DNA of 64,000 bases, from the NCBI RefSeq assembly GCF_001425235.1, contig NZ_LMEA01000001.1, positions 186,001 through 250,000 of the forward strand. Direction: 5' to 3'. Below are positions 59,220-64,000 of the stretch, piece by piece (the stretch's first letter is position 1; each line of letters opens with the position of its first letter). This stretch comes from Devosia sp. Root413D1. Its GTDB lineage: Bacteria; Pseudomonadota; Alphaproteobacteria; Rhizobiales; Devosiaceae. The position numbers were made by a program, and so were the translations under genes. The notes beneath the pieces were generated by a model. It was given only the letters and a program-made list of their open reading frames with translations, did no database searches and was not told the origin of the DNA.

Positions 59220-59792
59220 ATGCAACCCCTGCCGGCCCTCGTTCTCTCCCTTCTTACGGCGCTGTCGATCCCCATGGGAGCCGCGCTCCCCGCGCAACTC
59301 TCGATCATCGATGTCGACAGGCCCGAGGGCCGGCAGTCCTACCTGGAGCTCTCCGGCGACATCGCGGTCGGCGACTGGTGGAAGTTCGTCAAACTGCTCA
59401 AGCAGCACCCGTCGACGACGGGCGTGTGGCTGCGCTCCGCCGGCGGCTCGGCCGACGATGGCCTCGCCATCGCCAAGCACGTCTATGAGCACCGCCTCGA
59501 CACCATGATCACCGACGCCTGCCACTCGGTCTGCGCCATCATTTTCCTCGCCGGCAGCGAGCGCTACCTCACCGTCGATGCGCGTCTCACCGTGCACAGC
59601 GCCGATAAGCAGCTCGCCGACTGGGTCGTCGAGGATCACCTCGCCAACGGTACCGTCGCCTGGTTCATCGGCCACATGGGCTATCCACTGCCGATCGCCA
59701 AACTCTGGGTCTCGACCGCCAGCGACGAGATGGCCCCGATCACCCTCGAAATGAACGACAAGCTGAAGCTCGGCTTCACCGTCATCAAGTAG
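59220..59792 (+). CDS. Secreted ClpP/crotonase-fold protein
   Basis: 190 residues with a signal peptide (PLPALVLSLLTALSIPMGAALPA). The fold is ClpP-like: ELSGDIAVGDWWKFVKLL, GGSADDGLAIAKHVY (oxyanion region) and HSVCAIIFLAGSERYL. Ser103 in the CHSVC loop and His126 in TVHSAD sit 23 apart, close to the ClpP Ser-His distance. A third acidic residue is not obvious. It may be a periplasmic peptidase or a binding fold. It stands alone between LuxR and DHA2 genes. Confidence 0.78.
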   Translation: MQPLPALVLSLLTALSIPMGAALPAQLSIIDVDRPEGRQSYLELSGDIAVGDWWKFVKLLKQHPSTTGVWLRSAGGSADDGLAIAKHVYEHRLDTMITDACHSVCAIIFLAGSERYLTVDARLTVHSADKQLADWVVEDHLANGTVAWFIGHMGYPLPIAKLWVSTASDEMAPITLEMNDKLKLGFTVIK

Positions 59793-59810
59793 CGCCGGGG
59801 CCTCGCCGCC

Positions 59811-61265
59811 TTATTCCGCCGGCGCCAGCACGGCAGTCGCCTGCTGCCGCTGCGCCCCGGGGATCAGCAGCGACACCACCATGGCGAGCGCCGCGACGCC
59901 GGCGAACAGCAGGAAGCCGGTAACGAACCCGGCCTCCTCCGGCACGCCATCGGCCGTATGGTGCGCCGTCACCACGGCCGTCATCACCGCCGTGCCGATC
60001 GCCCCGCCAATAGTGCGGATATTGGCGTTCATGCCGATCGCCGTACCGGTCTGGCTGGCCGGCACGTTCTGCACGATCACGCTGGTCAGCGCCGCATAGG
60101 CGAGCCCCAGCCCGATGCCGTAGACGCCACTGATCACCGCCACCTCCCAGATGCTGGCATGCAGCATTGCCAGCGCCACGCAGGAGAGCGCGATCACCGC
60201 CGAGGCGCCGGCGAGCTGCAGCTTGAACGGCACCACCCGGGCCAGCCGGCCGCTGAACACGCCGGCGACCGCCATCGAAACCAGCATCGGCAGCATCACC
60301 CAGCCGGCCTCGCTCACCGTCGCACCAAAGCCGTAGCCGGCCGAACTCGGCACCTGGATCAGCTGCGGCAGGAACACCCATACCGCGAACATCGCCGCGC
60401 CGAATAAGAGCGCCACGAGGTTGCTGGTCCACACTGCCGGCAGCCGCATCATCTTCATGTCGATCACCGGGTTGGACGAGCGTACCTCGACCGTCACCCA
60501 GGCCGCCGCCAGCACCACTGCCAGTGCGAACAACCCGATCACCGCCGGCGAACCCCATCCCCAGCGTGTCCCAAGGCTCAAAGGCAGCAGCAGTGCGATC
60601 AGCCAGGCGGCGAGCAGCGCGGCCGCCAACCAGTTGATCGTGCCGCCGGCCTTGACCGGCGATTCGGGCACGAAGAACTGCGCCAGCGTCGCCGTTATCG
60701 CCACCACGGCAAGCGGCACCCAGAACAGCCCGTGCCAGCCGAACAGGTCGACGATCGGCCCGGCGAGAATGGTGCCCACGCCGCTCCCCACCGCGATCAC
60801 CGCCGAGAGGATCCCCACTGCCGAAGGCACCCGCGCCGGTGGAAACTCGTCGCGGATAATGCCGAACGACAGCGGCACGATGGCGCCACCCAGCCCCTGC
60901 ACGATGCGTCCGGCGATCACCAACTCGATGCTGGGCGCCAGCGCCGCGATCAGGCTGCCGAGCCCGATGGCGGCCAGCGCCAGCACCAGCGTCTTTGCCT
61001 TGCCGATCATGTCGCCGACCTTGCCGAGGATCGGCGTCGCCACCGCCGCCGACAGCAGCCAGGCGATCAGCACCCAGGAAACGGCGCTCTGGCTGGTATT
61101 GAGTTCGCTCTGCAGCGTCGGCAGCACCGGCGCCAGCAGCGATTGCAGCATTGCGAACGATGCGGCGCCGACCGCCAGCACCAGGAAGGTGAGGCTCGGC
61201 GACGCGGATTTGGGTGACGCAGATCTGCTTGTGGCAGATCTGCTTGTGGATTGGACGTTGGACAT
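59811..61265 (-). CDS. DHA2-family drug:H+ antiporter (14 TM MFS)
   Basis: 484 residues from the ATG at 61265. About 14 helices; motif in KVGDMIGKAKTLVL (motif A) and GSGVGTILAGPIVDLFGWHGLFWV (motif C) mark the DHA2 group. The first ~25 residues are Ser-rich (SRSATSRSASPKS) and contain a 15-bp perfect duplication at 61219-61248. It is divergent from a TetR gene whose operator pair sits between them, so it is a typical repressed efflux pump. Confidence 0.93.
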   Translation of the reverse strand: MSNVQSTSRSATSRSASPKSASPSLTFLVLAVGAASFAMLQSLLAPVLPTLQSELNTSQSAVSWVLIAWLLSAAVATPILGKVGDMIGKAKTLVLALAAIGLGSLIAALAPSIELVIAGRIVQGLGGAIVPLSFGIIRDEFPPARVPSAVGILSAVIAVGSGVGTILAGPIVDLFGWHGLFWVPLAVVAITATLAQFFVPESPVKAGGTINWLAAALLAAWLIALLLPLSLGTRWGWGSPAVIGLFALAVVLAAAWVTVEVRSSNPVIDMKMMRLPAVWTSNLVALLFGAAMFAVWVFLPQLIQVPSSAGYGFGATVSEAGWVMLPMLVSMAVAGVFSGRLARVVPFKLQLAGASAVIALSCVALAMLHASIWEVAVISGVYGIGLGLAYAALTSVIVQNVPASQTGTAIGMNANIRTIGGAIGTAVMTAVVTAHHTADGVPEEAGFVTGFLLFAGVAALAMVVSLLIPGAQRQQATAVLAPAE

Positions 61266-61329
61266 AATGATCCTGTCTCGCAAAACGGCAGTTCCGGCTT
61301 GGATTGTCCGTTGCGATTGGCTATGTACT

Positions 61330-61363
61330 GGAGGAAGCCTCCATATAAGTGGAGGGTTCCTCC
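61330..61363. promoter_or_regulatory. Paired operator palindromes between DHA2 and TetR genes
   Basis: GGAGG-AAG-CCTCC (61330-61342) and GGAGG-GTT-CCTCC (61351-61363). Each is a perfect 5-bp dyad and the two centres are 21 bp apart; together they also form a larger inverted repeat with one mismatch. This is the layout of two TetR-dimer sites on one DNA face. Confidence 0.7.
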
Positions 61364-61413
61364 GTTTAGCGGAATCAGTTTGTGCTGGCAATAGCCCGCC
61401 GAAAGAAAGTGCT

Positions 61414-61980
61414 ATGACGACAACCCTCGCGGAACTGGTGCAGCGGCGTCCGAGCCGCGCCGATGCCCGGCGCAACTATGACAGCCTGATCGCCGCGGCG
61501 CGTCAGAGCTTTGCCGAAATGGGCACCGAGGCGCCGCTCGAGGAGATCGCGCGTCGCGCCGATGTCGGCATCGCCACGCTCTACCGCAACTTCCCCACCC
61601 GCGAGGCGCTGGTCGAAAGCGTCTACCTCGAGGAAGTACAGGCGGTGTGCAATGCCGCCGGCGAAGTCGATCACCTCGAGCCCTGGGAGGCGCTGCTCGC
61701 CTGGCTCCGCCGCTTCGTCACCTATGTCGGCACCAAGCGCGTGCTGGTCGAGGGGCTCAACCGCGACAGCAACACTTTTAAGGCCTGCCGCCTCGGGCTC
61801 TACGAGGCCGGCGCGCCGCTGCTCAGCCGCGCCCAGGCCGCCGGGCTGGTTCGCCCCGATGTCGCCATCGACGATGTCGTCCGGCTGGTTGCCGGCATTG
61901 CCGGCATCGGCTCCACCACCGAAGAGCAGCGCGACCGCATCCTCGGCATCGCCCTCGATGGCCTGAAGCGGGCTGCCTAA
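61414..61980 (+). CDS. TetR-family repressor
   Basis: 188 residues. N-terminal HTH: DSLIAAARQSFAEMGTEAPLEEIARRADVGIATLYRNFPTREALVESVY. The C-terminal helical domain contains FVTYVGTKRVLVEGLN. Divergent from the DHA2 pump, with dyad operators between, so it presumably represses both. Its stop overlaps the convergent sigma factor gene by 4 bases. Confidence 0.95.
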   Translation: MTTTLAELVQRRPSRADARRNYDSLIAAARQSFAEMGTEAPLEEIARRADVGIATLYRNFPTREALVESVYLEEVQAVCNAAGEVDHLEPWEALLAWLRRFVTYVGTKRVLVEGLNRDSNTFKACRLGLYEAGAPLLSRAQAAGLVRPDVAIDDVVRLVAGIAGIGSTTEEQRDRILGIALDGLKRAA

Positions 61981-62840
61981 GCCGGCACGACCGCGAGCCC
62001 GGCCAGCCGGTCGGTATCGGCCAGCACCTCGATCTCGGTCACCCGCTCGCCGCTGACGGTGAAGCGCAGCACGCGGAACGGCGCGCCATCGCGCAGCACC
62101 ACCACGGCCATCGCGCCATTGACCAGCGCCAGCTGCGCCTCCGGCATGAAGCCGGTGAGCGCGCGGCGCGCCACCACCTCGGCGCCCCGCGCCACCAGCG
62201 CCACCCCTGCCGGTACCGCACTGGCATCGGCGCGCAGCACCACCTCGGGGTCGAGCACCGCCAGCAGGGCCGCGAGATCGCCGCTCCGCGAGGCCCTCAG
62301 ATACGCCTCCACTACCGTGCGATGCCGCTCCCGGCTCGGCTCGATAGTGTCGCTGCCGCCCTTCACCCGTCGCCGCGCCCGGCTGGCCAGCTGCCGCGCC
62401 GCATCGGTGGAGCGCCCGACGATCGGCGCAATCTCCTCGAACGGCAGGTCGAACATGTCATGCAGCACGAACGCCACCCGCTCCGGCGGCGGCAGCGTCT
62501 CCAGCACCACCAGCAGCGCCACCCCCAGCGAGTCGGCCATCTCAAGCGTACGCTCCGGGTCGTCCGCATCGGCCAGCGCCTCAGCCGCCGGCTGCTCCAG
62601 CGGCTCCTCGCGCCGCGCTTTGCGCGCCCGCAGCATGTCGAGGCACACCCGCGCCACCACCGTGGTCAACCAGCCCGAGAGATTGCCGACTGTGCCGGTA
62701 TCCGACCGGCTGAGCCGCAGCCAGGCTTCCTGCACCGCATCCTCGGCTTCCGTCATCGAGCCGAGCATCCGGTAGGCCACTCGCTTCAGGTGCCTGCGAT
62801 CCGTCTCGAATCGGCTGGCCAGAATTTTCTCGTCGTCCAT
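61977..62840 (-). CDS. ECF sigma factor with SnoaL-like C-terminal domain
   Basis: 287 residues from the ATG at 62840. Region 2 (FETDRRHLKRVAYRMLGSMTEAEDAVQEAWLRL) and region 4 (LPPPERVAFVLHDMFDLPFEEIAPIVGRSTDAARQLASRARRRV) are clear. The last 110 residues form an NTF2/SnoaL-like domain (VVEAYLRASRSGDLAALLAVLDPEVVLRAD), as in the SigJ/ECF41 groups, where it controls activity instead of an anti-sigma factor. The DGGGK motif of ECF41 is not seen. It is divergent from carboxymuconolactone-decarboxylase-like genes, the partners that recur with these sigma factors. Confidence 0.9.
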   Translation of the reverse strand: MDDEKILASRFETDRRHLKRVAYRMLGSMTEAEDAVQEAWLRLSRSDTGTVGNLSGWLTTVVARVCLDMLRARKARREEPLEQPAAEALADADDPERTLEMADSLGVALLVVLETLPPPERVAFVLHDMFDLPFEEIAPIVGRSTDAARQLASRARRRVKGGSDTIEPSRERHRTVVEAYLRASRSGDLAALLAVLDPEVVLRADASAVPAGVALVARGAEVVARRALTGFMPEAQLALVNGAMAVVVLRDGAPFRVLRFTVSGERVTEIEVLADTDRLAGLAVVPA

Positions 62841-62950
62841 CGTCACATTCCCTGATCGCGCTCCGTCATAGCACTGACGAACGACGTCGGCCCGGTGTGA
62901 CAGCCCGGGCCGGAAATCCTCCGTCAGCACGAAAACCGGAGCACAACAAA

Positions 62951-63418
62951 ATGCAATCGCGTATGACCAACCCCGCCTTCGCCGTCCCCGGCGCCATGTC
63001 GGCGCTGCAGGCCATCAGCCAGGCCGCCCAGGCCAACCCTGCCGTCTCGCACCAGTTGCACGCCCTCGTTTACCTGCGCGCCAGCCAGATCAACGGCTGC
63101 AGCGTCTGCGTCGATATGCACGCGGCCGACCTGAAAAAGCTCGGCGATACCGACCGCCGCATCATCGCCGTCTCGGCCTGGCGTGAAACCTCGTGGTTCA
63201 CCGCCCCTGAGCGCGCCGCACTGGCCCTGACCGAAGCCGTCACCCGGCTCAGCGACCGCGCCGATCCGGTGCCCGACGCCATCTGGGACGAAGCCCGCGC
63301 CCATTTCGACGACGCGGCTTTGGCCTCGCTCGTCCTCTCGATCGGCATGATCAACATCTGGAACCGCCTCAACGCCGCCACCCGCCAGATCGCCGGCGCC
63401 TGGAAAGCCGCTGCCTAG
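62951..63418 (+). CDS. Carboxymuconolactone decarboxylase/AhpD-like protein with CxxC
   Basis: 155 residues (an ATG at 62963 is an alternative). One AhpD-like domain with redox motif INGCSVCVDMHA: Cys50, Cys53 and His57, the CxxCxxxH arrangement of alkylhydroperoxidase D. LYLRASQ and AVTRLSDRADPVPD are typical. It probably acts as a thiol-dependent peroxidase or disulfide reductase under the divergent ECF sigma factor. A paralogue without the cysteines follows after a repeat. Confidence 0.92.
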   Translation: MQSRMTNPAFAVPGAMSALQAISQAAQANPAVSHQLHALVYLRASQINGCSVCVDMHAADLKKLGDTDRRIIAVSAWRETSWFTAPERAALALTEAVTRLSDRADPVPDAIWDEARAHFDDAALASLVLSIGMINIWNRLNAATRQIAGAWKAAA

Positions 63419-63437
63419 CCAGGCAGCCCTCTTTCTT

Positions 63438-63555
63438 CACCTCCCCCATTGTGGGGGACTTCGAGCCGTCCCGTAGGGCAAATCGCTCCGGTGGAGCGAT
63501 TTGAGGTGAGAAGGCCATGAGAGCTACGCTCGAATGGCGAGGGAGGGGCCGTCCG
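63438..63555. repeat. Intergenic repeat region with embedded perfect palindrome
   Basis: Family 2-like arms CACCTCCCCCATT and GAGGGAGGGGCCGT. Inside is CAAATCGCTCC-GGT-GGAGCGATTTG (63479-63503), a perfect 11-bp dyad with 3-base loop. It separates the two carboxymuconolactone-decarboxylase-like genes, so it may terminate or process their transcript. Confidence 0.65.
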
Positions 63556-63585
63556 CTTCAGTCATCACCCAAGGAAACCCGAAAT

Positions 63586-64000
63586 GCCCCGCATCGCCCA
63601 CCCCGCCTTCGCCGTTCCCGGCGCCATGGACAGCCTCGTCGCCCTCAGCAAGGCCAGCAAAGCCGTCCCCGGCCTGCCGCTGGCCCTGCTCGAGCTGATG
63701 CATCTGCGCGCCAGCCAGATCAACGGCGACGGCAACAACGTCAACCTCCACCCGCGCCTCGCCCGTGCCGCCGGCGAGACCTCGGAGGATCGCATCATCT
63801 CGGTTGCCTCATGGCGCAACACGCCGTGGTTCAGCGAACCCGAGCGGGCCGCCCTGGCGCTGACCGAGGCCGTCACCCGCCTCGACGACCGCGCCGATCC
63901 GGTGCCCGACGAGGTCTGGAACGAAGCCCGCCGCCACTATGACGAGCCGGTGCTGGCCGCCATGGTGCTGTCACTCGGCCTCGTCAACCTCTGGAACCGG
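63586..64000 (+). CDS. AhpD-like paralogue lacking the CxxC, cut by window end
   Basis: 138 residues visible, no stop before the window ends. It follows the previous protein closely (PAFAVPGAM, LRASQING, ERAALALTEAVTRL, RADPVPDEVW) but the redox segment reads INGDGNNVNLHP: both cysteines are replaced (by Asp and Asn), while the following His (56) remains. It cannot work as a thiol peroxidase. It may have become a binding or regulatory partner of the first protein. Start ATG at 63586 follows AAGGAAA. Confidence 0.88.

Noticed and set aside
62896-62925. ECF41-like promoter TGTGACA ... CGTC before the first AhpD-like gene
   Set aside because: The boxes are 19 bp apart, longer than the spacing I recall for that group, and the -35 differs by one base; too weak to list as a feature.

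Overview
The window is about 64 kb of gene-dense, high-GC DNA with short intergenic gaps, many ATGA-type stop/start overlaps and many ABC importers. It lacks rRNA, tRNA, insertion sequences, phage genes and CRISPR arrays as far as I can see. Gene content fits a free-living alphaproteobacterium of the Hyphomicrobiales: DUF3422 and DUF2934 proteins, an alphaproteobacterial NagZ form, a quinoprotein alcohol-oxidation cluster and mosaic intergenic inverted repeats. A Devosia-like organism is my best guess, from memory of such gene sets and not from a search.

Layout. (1) 1-2850: sugar ABC importer (partial permease plus RbsA/MglA-type ATPase) divergent from a LacI regulator, with two 16-bp operator-like palindromes 21 bp apart. 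(2) 3012-8210: a thiol/sulfur module. CcdA and a secreted thioredoxin-like protein face a secreted two-domain rhodanese, which is followed by a YeeE/YedE (thiosulfate-uptake type) permease. That permease is the first of four overlapping genes; the second encodes an extraordinary secreted protein made of 12 hexapeptides PCAAxx, the third a His/Cys-rich protein of unknown function, the fourth a GNAT acetyltransferase. (3) 8371-25066: a muropeptide-recycling locus. It holds AnmK, a serine hydrolase that could be an AmiE-type MurNAc-L-Ala amidase, MurQ, a MurR-like RpiR regulator, a NagZ-like GH3 enzyme and an NlpC/P60 peptidase. It also has two complete Dpp/Opp-family importers; the second binding protein looks like chitooligosaccharide-binding proteins. 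(4) 25113-29072: SQR-like flavoprotein and 1-Cys peroxiredoxin divergent from a SARP/BTAD-type regulator, plus a 57-aa charged protein. (5) 29267-31940: an NAD-epimerase-like protein with an operator-like palindrome, then a nucleotidyltransferase/LicD pair. (6) 31919-36457: BMP-family (nucleoside-type) ABC importer.

(7) 36816-50187: a PQQ-dependent alcohol-oxidation cluster. It contains a PQQ dehydrogenase, two c-type cytochromes, a LysR regulator, a beta-propeller, an ABC-2 exporter, an NitT/Tau-type importer, and a secreted nuclease-fold protein, pentapeptide-repeat protein and unknown protein in a row. The dehydrogenase lacks the vicinal disulfide and carries a DYD motif expected of lanthanide-type enzymes. 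(8) 50398-53869: DUF3422 membrane protein divergent from a three-gene cassette built on a TolQ/MotA-like channel. (9) 54102-64000: mixed housekeeping and accessory genes: disulfide oxidoreductase, DUF2934 protein with a histone-H1-like tail, RidA, alpha/beta hydrolase, LuxR regulator, ClpP-like secreted protein, DHA2 transporter/TetR pair, ECF sigma factor, and two carboxymuconolactone-decarboxylase-like proteins, the second of which has lost its CxxC and runs off the window.

The genes most likely to form a poorly described system are the PCAA-repeat operon with its neighbouring thiol genes. The muropeptide locus and the unusual quinoprotein are the next most rewarding. All family assignments come from reading motifs in the translated sequence; no search was run.
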